Source: Ceratodon purpureus
Lineage: Eukaryota > Streptophyta > Bryopsida > Pseudoditrichales > Ditrichaceae
Assembly (NCBI GenBank): GCA_014871385.1
Contig: CM026426.1
Span: forward strand, 94,532,238 to 94,596,237
DNA: 64,000 nucleotides
Reading direction: 5' to 3'
Shown here: piece after piece, positions 21,126 to 32,689 of the stretch
Numbering within the stretch: position 1 is the first letter of the stretch
Layout: every line of letters begins with the position of its first letter
Made by a program: the position numbers and the translations under genes
The notes under the pieces: generated by a model
What the model saw: the letters and a program-made list of their open reading frames with translations, nothing else
The model's database searches: none
Told to the model about the DNA's origin: nothing

Positions 21126-24100
21126 TTATCCCTCTGCAACGATTGGGCTGTTGCCCCCTCCATTGGCAATCTCTGTAAGCTCCTTATAGGTCGTCTTCTC
21201 AGCCGAGTAGATGTTTTCTGGTGCTGTAAGATCCCTTGGTGTTGTGTCATCGGACACGCTTGGACCGCGCGCCCTCTTTGCCCTTAGCTTGAAAGGAGAC
21301 CTAGGACTCTCCACTACTGATTTTGTCCCCTTCGATGCGGGAGGCTCTCCTTCTTTTGCTGCTGCGGGCTCCACTTCTTTTGACTCTGGCTCTCCTTGCT
21401 TTGCTACGGGAGATCCTCCCTTCGTGGCTGGCTCCCCTTCCTTCCCGCATGGCTCTCCTCCTTTCACAGCCGGCTGCGCTCCCTTTGCCGCGGGCTCCCC
21501 TACCTTCCCCCCCTTTGCTTTGCGTCCTGGCAGGCATTGGGATCTTGGTTTCGCTAGGATGCTCTTTAGAGCCTGCGGTGATGACTTCCTCTCCTTGCCC
21601 TTCTCCCCTTCTTCTACCTGCAACTTCCCCTCCTCACGCTTCTCATTATCTCTCTAATGTGCTGGACTATGGCCCACTCCCGAGGCCTCCATCACTAAAT
21701 CCAGTAGACTGCCTCCCCCTACCGAGAAACACCTGGTTACTTCCGCAGGGGTGCTGCCCCCTCCTCCCACTGGGGTGCTGCCCCCTCCTCCCACTAGGGT
21801 GCTGCCCCCTCCTCCCGCTGGGGTGCTGCCCCCTCCTCCCGCTGGGGTGCTGCCCCCTCCTCCCACTGGGGTGCTGCCTCCTCCTCCCACTATGGTGCTG
21901 CCTCCTTCTCCCACTGGGCTCCTTCCCCCTCCTCCTGCTGGCCTGCTGCCCCCTCCTTCCCCCTGCCTGTTGCCCCCTCTTTCCCCCTGCCTGCTGCCCC
22001 CTCCTTCCCCCTGCCTGCTGCCCCCTCCTCCTTTTGGCCTGCTTCCCCCTCCTTCCCCTTGGCTGCTGCCCCCTCCTTCCCCCTGCCTGCTGCCCCCTCC
22101 TCCTTTTGGCCTGCTTCCCCCTCCTTCCCCTTGGCTGCTGCCCCCTCCTCTTGCCAAAGAGGGATCTCCTCCCTCTGGCTCGCCGTCTCCTACCAGTATC
22201 TGCATGCCTCCTCCCGCTGCCCCACCGGTCTGGACAACCCTGAAAAACGCAATGCCATCCAGTGGAGATGGTGCCGTGAGAGTGGGACTGAGCTGGGCTG
22301 GGCTGGCTACCAAGACGGGTTGCTCAGTTTGATCATCGTCGTCACAACCCCCATCCTCACCATCCCTCGTTGCCTCCTCGGAATCTGCGTCGTCCTCGTC
22401 GTTGGCACCTCTAACCGTCGTGCCAGAGCTGGAATGGTCTTTTGACATCTTTATCTCTTCTTCATCCTCCGAAGAATCTTCTTCAGAGTCCAAATCGGGT
22501 TCTGATCCCTTCAAAGGATTGCCACCCGTCAAGGCCTCCATCACCACTCCCTCAACCGGCTTCACTTCACTTCTTTCTCGCCTCTCAAGAGACCGCGCTC
22601 CCTTTGCCATCAAAGTCGCTGCCTTCCTGTATCCCTCACATTCCCTTGTCGACCAATCGGGCTGCGCAATCTCTCCCTCCACACCGCGACTTGAATTGCC
22701 CAACGCTAAAGGAGGTGGTGCAAACCTCAAGCTGGAGCCTGCCATAACACACAACATTAGACATTGTAGAAGATGTAAACAATGTACTAAAATACACAAG
22801 CACTCTAGGATGTACTAATGAACTAGTACTATCTCTACCTATAAGAACTACACTAATAGAGCTTCTGTACTAAGCCGGAGTATTTACTGTACTCCCTAAA
22901 CCCTACTGGATTAGTGACAAACCTAGACGACTTTTAGTTTAAAGTGGATAGAAGACAAGAAATACCTGTTGTAGCTCCATCAAGTACAGTGCTCACTGCG
23001 TACAAGGGAAGTTAGTACATTTTCAACCCAGACTTTGGATCTCGAGTACACAAAGTACTTGTTGTAGTCTGTTGCATGTACCTAAATACTAAACACTCTG
23101 TACAAAGAGAAAATTGTAATACCTACTTTAAACCGAAACGTACTTTGAAATGTACACTCATCTGTGGATCACATCGAAGTACACCCTTGGAATACACTTT
23201 CTTCTAGGCTAGTACATTAAGACATCTCGTGTCCACATACTCCCCATGACCCCAATTCAACCCTTAACTCCTCCATCACAGTTTATGTACACATAGTCCA
23301 TTCAGAATGCAAGTTTAGTACTACTAGAGAACTCTGTGTACCCTTCTTAAAAGCCAACCCTGTATTAACCATACATCTGAGGACAAACTACTACAACTCA
23401 AAGTTAACTAAGGCACTTGCAGACTCAAATGGACATGACAGGATACACAAGTACAAGTGAGAAGGTACATTACCAAACTTTCCAATATTTCCTACAGAGT
23501 AGACTCCTGGGTTTACCTAGTGTTTCATTCCATAAGTTATACTATGTACCAATAGACAATTCGAGACTACTCAAACCAGTAACCGAGGCCATGTACACAT
23601 AACTCTGGGGACAGTAGGCACTTAGAGACAACAAAAGAACTTGTAGTCTAGAACACCCTAAACCGCAAAGCATCAGAAAGCAATGGCACGCTACGAAGGT
23701 TACATACTGAAATGTCGAAGATTGGAAGTCAAGTAAACATACCATCCAAGGGCACCAGCGCCCTAGCTTGGTCTGTTCTCTCATGCAGCAATCTTCTTCT
23801 CTCCTCAGCCAATCCCAACATCAACGCCCTCTCTAGTAGCTCTGCAGATGGCTCCCCCCAACCGAAGCTCCGATGCCAGTCTGGATGGGACAACTCTCCG
23901 CACCCTTCCGCCACACACTTACAGCTTCGCACATACAACACCGAAGCACAATAGGGATGGTACAGATGCTTACAAGAGCTAACAACTATATCATTCTGAG
24001 GAAATGGAAAAATCGCACAAGCTACAAACAGTAATTTGAATGAACTTGCTCTCATCGGTGACATCAAACTCTACTGTAGCCGGATCTCCAAGTGCATACA

Positions 24101-25631
24101 CCATTGGTTGGGGGCTGAAATTAGCACCACTCCTTCCCTGTTTGAGGGCAAATTTCTCTGCTGCAGGAGCGTCGAATTGTAACTGTCCGTTTTCTAACCC
24201 CCTTGTCAGCAACTGGATCTCGGCTTCCACGGATTGTAGCTCTTCCCTCGCAGATGCAGCTTTCACATCCTCCTCCGCTAGTTGTTCTTGGATTCCCTCC
24301 ATTTTGATTTTCTCCTTGTAGACATCGCCCCCTCCCTCCTCTAGTGCCTTGATCAGCGCTGCCTTCTGTTCTTCTTGCTTCTTCAGCGTCCCTACACCCC
24401 ATTCTGACTGTTTGCTCCTCGAAACCGCACCATCAAGCCTCTGTGCCGCCTTCTTCTTCTCCTCTCGCTTGTGCTTCAGCTCCGAGTGTATCGCTGCCAT
24501 CACACCTTCAACAACTTCCAGCTGCTCCGAAGCTACTGCCTTCTTCAACTCCGTACCCCTCCCTCCAGCTGCAACGTCCTCCTGCAAACATATCCCCGAC
24601 TCCCTTGCGGACTCAAGCCCACCATCCCCCTCACCATAGCGAAGCCTTCCTCCACTCCGCACTGTTCCCTCAGATCCTGCTCCCTCCCCCACCTTCCGCG
24701 TGCCCTGCTCCCTTCCATCGCTGCCCTGCTCCATCTTCACCTTGAATCCGCCTTCGACCTTGATTCCCCGCCATTCGTTCCCTCGCACATCAATCCTTCC
24801 CTTCCCTTCCACGGTCCTGGACTCTGCGATCTTCTTGCGGAGCTCCTCCAGCTTGACCCGATTCAGTTGGTAGCGACTTCTTTGTCGCTTGTTCGTCTCT
24901 TCTCCAAACGCGCACCAATTGACGCGGCCTCCACCCTCCTCATACTCGAGAGTTATCCCCTCAGCAAACCGCACCGTGATAAGGTTGGGGGTCTCCCATT
25001 CTCCATGTTGGTAGAGAATCGGATGCAGGTACTTAACTCTATCAACGACCTCAACCTTGTCACAATCCTGCCAGAAAAAGGCGCCGCGCCCACCATCTCC
25101 ATACGGTTTTCCAAACAATTTCCGCAACGAATCAGCGGGAACAATACTCCTCCGAAAGTGATGCGGATTTTCTCCTTCTTTCTGGAGCCCGAATTCCTCC
25201 TCAAAATCCCGCCTCTTGAGCTCTCTTGGTGGCTTCTTCAATCTCGCGATCTCCTCGTCTACATCTTCTACGCTGTTGATAGCTCGCTCAGACCTCCCCA
25301 CGGACTTCCCCCTCTTCTTCGCGCTAGCCTTTGCAGCTCCCCCGACTTCATGAAGAGCTCCCCCTCCTTCGGCCCCCACAGGAGCTCCTCCTTCTCTCTC
25401 ACAGGGCTCCGATGCAGTCGCTGCTCCCCTCCTCCGAGGCGCTACATTATCCCTGGTACTGTCGCCTCCTCCGCCCCCTTTCACTGCCGACCTCGCCTTC
25501 TTGCGCGCGGACCGCAAGTCGCCCTCTTCGTCACTGCACTCGCCCTGCCTCCCTCTCGCCTTCACCGAACCGCTTCTCCCGGCACGAGCACTGGCTGTGC
25601 TCCCAGACCTCCCGCTCATGGATCGATCCAT
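21126..25631 (-). CDS. RING-like, coiled-coil, glycine-repeat protein; four or more exons, possibly frameshifted
   Basis: ATG at 25631 (MDRSMSGRSGS). Blocks: basic Ser/Arg/Gly N-terminus with NLS-like clusters; an unrecognised folded region (FEEEFGLQKEGENPHHFRRS to about 24880); a coiled coil (about 24500-24180); then VCSLC...SSCKHLYHPYC, a RING-H2-like C-x2-C...C-x-H-x2-H-x2-C pattern. The frame shifts by one base inside the RING, near 23995-24025. Donor at 23743/23742; a 30-nt microexon 22995-22966; then exon 22738-21654. All three junctions are in phase. That exon has an acidic stretch and about 14 GGGGSxP/GEGGGS repeats. TAG at 21656 is followed in the same frame by a basic KGGEPxxKEGEP repeat to 21126, so it is a premature stop or lies in a small intron. 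RING proteins are usually E3 ubiquitin ligases; that is inference. No family recognised. Confidence 0.5.
21740..22145. repeat. Coding minisatellite (Gly-rich repeats)
   Basis: Two neighbouring arrays: 24-bp CTGCCCCCTCCTCCCRCTGGGGTG units (about 21758-21930) and longer units containing CCCCCTCCTTCCCCCTGCCTGCTG (about 21950-22145). On the minus strand they encode GGGG-STP-VG/AG and GGGSRxGEG repeats. The plus strand is also open here only because of the repeat composition. Confidence 0.85.
22784..23596. promoter_or_regulatory. Cluster of 23 GTAC palindromes in introns
   Basis: I count GTAC at 22784, 22812, 22826, 22867, 22889, 22984, 23000, 23015, 23046, 23055, 23078, 23100, 23140, 23152, 23179, 23212, 23287, 23318, 23338, 23451, 23465, 23546 and 23593. 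About three would be expected in 813 bp of balanced DNA. GTAC is the core bound by plant SBP/SPL proteins, including copper-response elements. Whether these sites are bound is unknown. Confidence 0.5.
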
Positions 25632-26160
25632 ACTAAACCCACCTCTCGGCGCACACTCCTAGCTCACAACTCCAATTCAACTCTCAATAGCAATGCCGGC
25701 GCTCACACCTAGCGCAATGGCTTAAAAAAAACACGAGTAATTCCCCTCACCCCATACATCTCTCCCCTCCCCCTACTCGAAGCTTCTCTCCCCACACCGA
25801 GCCTCCCCGCCCACACACCGAGCCTCCCCGCCCACACACCAAGTGCAACCAACGTTGCAAAACCCCTCGGGACTCTGCACAGCCTTTCCCCGAGGCGAGG
25901 TGCGAGACGATGGTTAACTGCGGTCACCAGTCACCAATGCTGCTCTGATCCTTGGTTACCGGTGATTACCGGTTGCGTCCATGAGTAACCCAGATGGTAA
26001 CCTCCGGTCACCAGTTCTTAAACCGTGGGGGCGGTATTAAGGCGTCCACATCAGTCACAAAGTTCTATCCTTCACTAAGCGCCATCTTTGACATGTAAGT
26101 AATGTACCTTAGAATGTTCTTTCAATTTGATCCCCAAATTCATCAATGATTCATAGCATC
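25632..26160. other. Upstream region of the RING-like gene, with a 21-bp repeat
   Basis: Contains about 2.5 copies of CCGAGCCTCCCCGCCCACACA near 25798-25845 and several GGTTACCGG/CCGGTCACCAG motifs at 25915-26020. No TATA box stands out. Confidence 0.4.
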
Positions 26161-26400
26161 CTTTTTCTAGAAAAAAATTAAAATATTAAAACATAAATAA
26201 TAAGAAGAGGGGACCAAAGAAAAAAAAAATTGAAAATAAATAAATAAGTAATGATAGAAGAGAAGAGAAGGAAAAAAAAATAATAATAATAAAATAAAGA
26301 TGAGTGAACAGAAAGGAAATAAACCAAAATATCGATAATGAAAAAAGATAAGGAAAACAAAAAAAAAAAAAAAAAAATTAAATGAAAGAAAGGAAAGGTT
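26160..26400. repeat. A-rich low-complexity tract
   Basis: Nearly all A/G on the plus strand, with poly(A) runs at 26219-26229, 26268-26280 and 26359-26377. Apparent minus-strand Phe/Leu-rich reading frames here are composition artefacts. Confidence 0.8.
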
Positions 26401-26879
26401 AATAAAGAGTACTTCAGAAAGAAACAAACTAAATGTTTAGTGAGGAAATTTCCTTGCCTAAAGATACTTCAAGGTAAATTTTGTAGAGAATGCAACTTTA
26501 TCCACTAAACCTTCGTCCAAGTCAACTTCAAACCCCTTAATTAAAAAATGTAAACGTGGCAAAACCTTCCACATAAAACTACAAATAACTTACTTAATTT
26601 TTTTTCAAATAACAGGTCTTAGATATAAAATTTTAAAGTTGTATATACATTTAGTTATAGCACAAAGGGTCAAATATTTCATTGCTTCATTTTTTAATGC
26701 CCGAAGTTGACATTCTACAGGACTTATTCAATTTCTAAAAACACCATAGCTTCCTTACTTCTAAACGATACATGATAGCCATGTCCACTAATTTCCCAAA
26801 AATACAAAGGTATCAATGTTATTCATTGGAAAAAAAGACACCAAGGTGTGGAAGCATTTTTATTAACTTTTTATTCTTT

Positions 26880-27335
26880 ATTCAACAGCTTATATATTTG
26901 ATTTTGATAGCTTATTCTTCTCATCATTTTAAAATTAATTTCCAACCCCTCATGTACTTGATTGTAATGGCTTTTTCTAGTTGTATTTGTATCTCTATAT
27001 TTAAATGTTTTTTTTTTTTATTCCACCCCTTATGTATTTCATTTTGATAGCCTAAACCTCAATTCATCTTACTTTATCTTATTTTATTTCTTCATTTCTT
27101 TTCAACTCCTTTCGTATTTGCCTTTGATAGCTTATTCGGGTGTTTTTTTATTTATCTATTTAAGAAAAATTCAACCCCCCATGTATTTCATTTTGATAGT
27201 TTTTTCTATTTTTTTTTTTTTCTTAAAAAAACAAATCAACCCCCTATATATTTGATTTTGTTAGCTTATTGTTTTTATTGGTTTTCTTTATTTTTTAATT
27301 TTTTTTCCAACCCCTTATGCAGATGAATATTGATG
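26880..27335. repeat. Degenerate AT-rich tandem repeat, about 7 copies
   Basis: The core CAACCCCTTATGTATTTGAT followed by TTTGATAGCTTATT recurs near 26884, 26942, 27022, 27104, 27173, 27238 and 27307, with T-rich spacers and a period of 58-82 bp. Confidence 0.75.
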
Positions 27336-28600
27336 AATATAGTTTGGTGAATATAGTTTTTTTTCATATTGATGAATATAGTTATTTTTGAATGCATTTT
27401 TTAAGCATAAAGTGTAAACAATAAAATGCTTCAATGAATCATGCACTTAATTTTTGATCGGAAAAGAAAACTCTTCTTGTCATATATACCTCACGTATAG
27501 AAAATAACTAATTATACAAATATAGAATATTAATACAAATATAGAATGCTAAAATTGCTTCAAATAATTCTTTAGAATGCCTTCTCCTCTATCACTAATA
27601 ACCAAGACATTTACTACGTTACTAAATATCACAATAGAATTTCCATATTGATCCCCAAATTCCTTCTCAAAAATTCATTTACATTACATTACATTACTCT
27701 AATTTAATTATATCTATTCTTATCTCCATAATACTTTTTAAATCCAATCACTCTACCAAAATATTTTTCATCCCAAATTCATCTTAGAAAAATGGTGAAG
27801 GTTTCACTTATCCATAGCTCAGATGTTTATTGAATCCATTGTTTTTAGAAGTAGGATGAGAATACATTTATGCGGGGGATGATTCTGCAGGATAATTGTA
27901 CAGTGACACCTGGTATGGAAAATCTAGGATGCTCACAACCCCATTCAAATCTGATCCCACCACCAAGGCTCGAACTCCCCTCCCGCCAAGCTACAGTCTT
28001 TAAATTTGGCCGACGCCAACTTCCGCCGAGCTGGATCATGGGCTTCCCAGATCACGACAAATCCTTTTGTGTCAGTTTTGGCCATCGCCATTGGCTGATC
28101 TTAATCACAAAACCCAGCTGCCGAGAAATCCAATGAACGGCTAGGATCGATAGTGATAGTGTACAAGAAGTACATATTCGTACTCCTAGGTCCCAACAGT
28201 ACATAATTGTTTTGCAAAAACTGCACTACGTCTAGCGTACATTAACCCAATTGGTCGGTTGTGGAACAACCCCTCCACACCAACCCTTAGTATTGTACCG
28301 ACGGCGACTCTAACGTTCACATCCAGCGGATCCGCAAGCCAGACTCTGTCCCTAGGTAGAATCTGCTAAGGATACCAAGCTCAGTTCGTCAAACGTAATG
28401 GGACTTTCTCTTATTGTAACTAATGCCGAGCTGACAACATCTGAGCATACAGTTTACCTCAAAGGACATCAGACATACCTCCTCCTAACTTCCGACATTG
28501 GATTGTTACTCTATTGTCATGACAAAATCGAGGACAGCTAAATTTCTCGCAACCAATTTCTAGATATATCTTTCATGAAATGGCTAACAAAACCATCATG
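27336..28600. other. AT-rich spacer and GTAC-rich segment; no gene
   Basis: Contains short GATGAATAT repeats (27320-27385), a TTACA microrepeat (27668-27690) and, at 28161-28299, six GTAC sites in about 140 bp. The left end of the CACTA-type region should fall near here, but I could not find a matching CACTA terminus. Confidence 0.4.
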
Positions 28601-31600
28601 TTTTGATCCAACTCTGAGATGTAAAAGTTTCGTTGCCATTACCTCTTTCGCTGGTTCGTCTATGCCTCCGGAATTCATTCCATCGAATACCTGCACGAAT
28701 AGGCATATGTGATTATTACGGCTTTGTTAACCCATGTTTAGGATGACAACAAATTCTAAGATTGAACCACCACGTACCTCTAATAAACTTGTCTTCGGAA
28801 TCGCATTACGCGCATCTTCATTTATCTGCGTCACAGGAACAAGTGATTCTCAAATTTCCAAACTGGATTGTGTAGCTTTTATTATGTATGGTCTAAAAAA
28901 ATGAGTACAATGACTACACCGCCTCCAACTGATACAATCTTGAACCACATATATAAATTGGAACAAATAGTACAACTGTACAAGCTTCCATTTTACAAAA
29001 CAAGTGCGGTGAATTATACAGGTGAGTAACGCAACCAAACAGTACGGCGGATTATGACTAGAATCTCATATTGTTCATTAAGTTAATCACTGCTCCTTCG
29101 GTTATGCCTTGTAAACTATGCCATAATCATAAGTTTAGCATAACCCCTCGTAGAAGTCGTCATCACATTCCAATCCGCGCTTAATCTGATCAGACAAAAT
29201 GAAGCAAAAGCATGTGAACACGGTTAAAGTCTAAGTTCAAAGCCGAAGATTATATAATCCGGGTTCGATATTTGTGAATGAAATCACCTTCGACTGGTTG
29301 AAGTTCTTATCCTTCACATTAGCTGCGCCATCCTTATAGGTGTCGCTACTCTGATACAGCACACCAACCCCAAAACTGTTAGTCGTTTAACATCGTCAGC
29401 CATTTTCCGAGTTCCTCCTACGTTTATAAATGTTCCACAAATGCTCATCATATCTGTTTGATTTTATGTAAATTTCACAACTCACATGATCTCAGTTATC
29501 CATGGAAACGTATATGTACGAAACAGACTACAACACGTTTTGCATACCGAAGAAAGTAATAAAGTCTGCAAAAGATAATTTTGCACCATAACTTTACCCT
29601 CTCCTCACATATACGGAGAGACTGCTGCAATTAAACCCAAAACATGCACAGATGTTAGCACAAGTGTACCAATAGAATGTAATGTGTATAATAATCCAAT
29701 CTTCGCTTACTGGTATATGAAGTAAGCACAATAGTTTTTAGACAGTCAGTACTACATACGAAATCAATTAAACGGTTGTACGGTAGTTTATACCATACCT
29801 TTTTGTTATTGTTCAAATCTTTCACGCCAATATTCACTTTACCGCCCACATCACATCCCTCGTCTTCCGAAGACTTGCAATTATCATCCCACCACTTTTC
29901 GCTACTTCCTGGAGCCCCATACTCGTCTTCCCTTTGAAATGCGACGTCATCTTCGTCCTCGGACGAAATTTCCAGCGGTGGTGTACCTGGTCGTTTAATT
30001 TCCTTACCTTTTCTGTCGTCAGGACGTGAGAAATTACTCAACAGAGTATGAATCATACTCTCCATATTTTCCAGCCGCCTATTAGTTTCTTGTTGATTCC
30101 GCTCCATCGAGGATAGTTTGACAGCATTTTTTTTTTCCATTTCCTACATTTACAATCACACACGTCCTCAGCAAGAGTGTTCTCTCAATTTAGATATTAT
30201 CAGGTATCTAAACCGAAAGAAACATAGCAGAATTCCAGTAATGTCCGATATGTATAAAAGCCTTATCAACCTACATAGATTCGTCCCGCATTGTGATTGT
30301 TCAGTGAAAGGTAATTTTCAATTTAAATCAGTGTTTGAAATCCATTTATACTACCTCAGTTATATAATGAAATCTATAATATTCAGAGTACACTTACTGT
30401 AATCTCGCTCGTAATTAAGTGTTCCCACAACCGGAAACGGCTAGTCACACATCAAAGAACTTTATGCCAATAATTAACTATGAGACTATAATTCCACACC
30501 ACAATAAAAATACATGACTCCGGTAGCTGCTACGGAGAAATAAATATAGCTCTAACTGTACCTCGCTGGTCGGGTTTTCCACCGTGTTCCAAATTTCAAC
30601 AGCCACCTCCCTGATGTCTAGAGATGTTTCGCGATCTCCTACCTTTCATGGATGACAAAGACATACCGACTTCAAACGTTTTTGCGAAGGGTTGAGAAGA
30701 AGTCTTATAAACAGTCCATGCTGCGACATATCCAGTATTTAAAGGCACACAATAAAATCATGTTATCTCAATTTCTAAGAACTAAGTCAAAAAAACTCAC
30801 CATCTTCGCTTGTTTACCCGCGTATCCATGTCTCCCGACACGCGGGTTGAATAAAACCTTCTTCCTTGTCTCGGTCATCTTATCCGACTTCTCGAGATAT
30901 GCTGGAGAAGTCCAGTACCTCCTCAGACTTTCCCATTGCATGTCATTTTACTTTGCAGGTGGCTTCACTTTATGCCCGTGAAGTCTCTTCACTCGTTCAC
31001 GCTCCCTCCGTAGCCAGGTCTTGATCATTCTATCGAAAGAAGCCTGCGTCACTTGATTTTCCAGAAACTCGAATTTGTTCTTCAGTGTGTCGCGAAGCAA
31101 GTCTCTGGAACTCTGATCCTAGTCCTCATACTTAATAATGCTCAAGTCCAACATACGGGGAGTAAGATCTCTTACATACGCCTGCCACTTCAAGGGGCGA
31201 GAACATCCACTATCAATGTCTCCATTAGGTCGGACCTGCACGGTGTACGGTCTCTTCCCAGATGTTTCTCTCCTCCGCGCTTCATAATCTATCTCTTTCT
31301 TTTTCGCTCTCTGAATCCTTTCTCTCATTGAATCTTCTTTGATGGAGGAAGAACCTTGAAGACTACCACGTAAGCTCTCCGGTGGTAGTCCTTCGAATCG
31401 CGTAGCACTCGCCACTCTAGCAACAGGTTGATGTGCCCAATTCTGAGGTATAAAACCCTGCGACAATCCACTCGTCACATTAAACAAATTAGCACCTGAC
31501 TGATTGTTGGGTATGGGCACAAACATCCAGCCAGGAGGGGTTTCAAAGGCGCTGGGAGCCGAAGCATGTGTAGGGTTCCTCCTTTTGGTCGGGCCGATGG

Positions 31601-32681
31601 TGGTGGTCCGAGATCTTCCATGGTCATTAGTTCTTGTTTTCCGTCGACTCCAATGCCGCGCATTCTCCTCTGAAAAGTATGTTGCATCGAGATTCCTCTT
31701 CAGACGGCAAAGAGATGTTCAAGATACATGCCTGGTTCCCCTCCCCAAAGAGGAAGACGAAGATGCCTCGCTTCGCGAGCCACCTGCAACTGAAATCTGC
31801 TACCATCACACACTCTCTCAAATCACGAATACATGAGCATATTAAGTATGACTGTTGCATAAATGTCCTCCTGGTCTAAGGCATAACTCGTTAAAGTATT
31901 TGGAACGACATGTAAGTGCCTCGCGGTATTCTATAGCACAACCCTAGATTTACCAAATATGCACATACAGGAGTTACCGAAAAATTCAAGTTCGAACCAT
32001 GCATATGGAGTACAATTTTTCAATGTAAGGATGGAAAAAACTCGACATTAGAATATCTTTGTAAGCGTTGTAGAGGTTAAGAATACATGGGAATCTGTCG
32101 CCGCGGGCTTTGTGGCCGACGGAGTTGTCGCCGAGAGGGTTGTCCCCTCCACATTCTCGCTGCCGCGGAGACTTCGAGTGTGAACCTACGTTTACAGTCT
32201 CTTCAACCTCCGCCGATGTGTTCGTCCTCAGTCGCCCACTTCGTCGCGGCGGTGCAGTTTTTGCAACAGTAGGCCGCCTCTTTGAAGTCCTCTTGCCCAA
32301 ACCCAGAACGTGACTTCTAAAACCCACATAGTTACAAACAGGATCAGGGACGAAAAATACAATCTAAACACTGTATAGTATGTGCAGTTCTCCATCGCCC
32401 TGTTTGGGCAGACGTGAAAACCTAGGACAATAATTCTAGACCGTGTACCGTTACACGTGTCAGCAATCCATCCGTCAATACATGACTCAGCTAGGGTTTA
32501 AAAGAGACAATTTAACTTACAGCGACTTCGCGGCATCCACTGCTGGTTGCATGAAGGAAATGTTTCTTGCAACTCTTGCATCCCTTTCTAACTCGTATTC
32601 GTTTCTCTCGGTATACAAATCTTCTTGGGATTCCTCATCGTGACTGTTATCTCGTGTCCGCTGTGTGTCTTCTTTGGACAT
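28600..32681 (-). pseudogene. CACTA TNPA-like gene (Transposase_24 / Ptta-En/Spm type), broken
   Basis: Exon 1 is 32681-32521 (ATG, MSKEDTQRTRD; donor CGCT|GTAAGT). Exon 2 starts at 32316 in phase and carries a basic PPRRSGRLR motif. The main exon (about 31669-30801) has RETSGKRPYTVQVRPNGD, ASFDRMIKTWLRRERE and MQWESLRRYWTSPAYLEKSD, then TETRKK, which matches the plant Transposase_24 pattern (W-E-x-L-x2-Y-W-S-x-P followed by K-x3-R). That exon is interrupted by TAG near 31122 and TAA near 30949. Downstream come small exons: VEIWNTVENPTSE (about 30560), an acidic coiled segment (30140-29800, donor AAAAG|GTATGG), and short exons near 29320, 28820 and 28660. TNPA proteins bind subterminal repeats of CACTA elements. 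Confidence 0.6.
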
Positions 32682-32689
32682 CCTCAAAT

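Noticed and set aside
21323..22332. Long plus-strand Pro/Leu/Cys-rich reading frames
   Set aside because: They exist only because the repeat composition is open on both strands; the minus strand has splice sites and continuous protein character.
24471..25712. 413-codon plus-strand frame
   Set aside because: Antisense shadow of the well-formed minus-strand RING-like gene; low-complexity Ser/Leu/Pro with no domain.
26167..26427. Minus-strand Phe/Tyr-rich 'membrane' frame
   Set aside because: Poly(A)-rich low-complexity DNA read in reverse.
28226..28240. CACTACGTCTAGCG as left CACTA terminus
   Set aside because: Shares nothing beyond CACTA with the right terminus at 52205; chance occurrence is likely.
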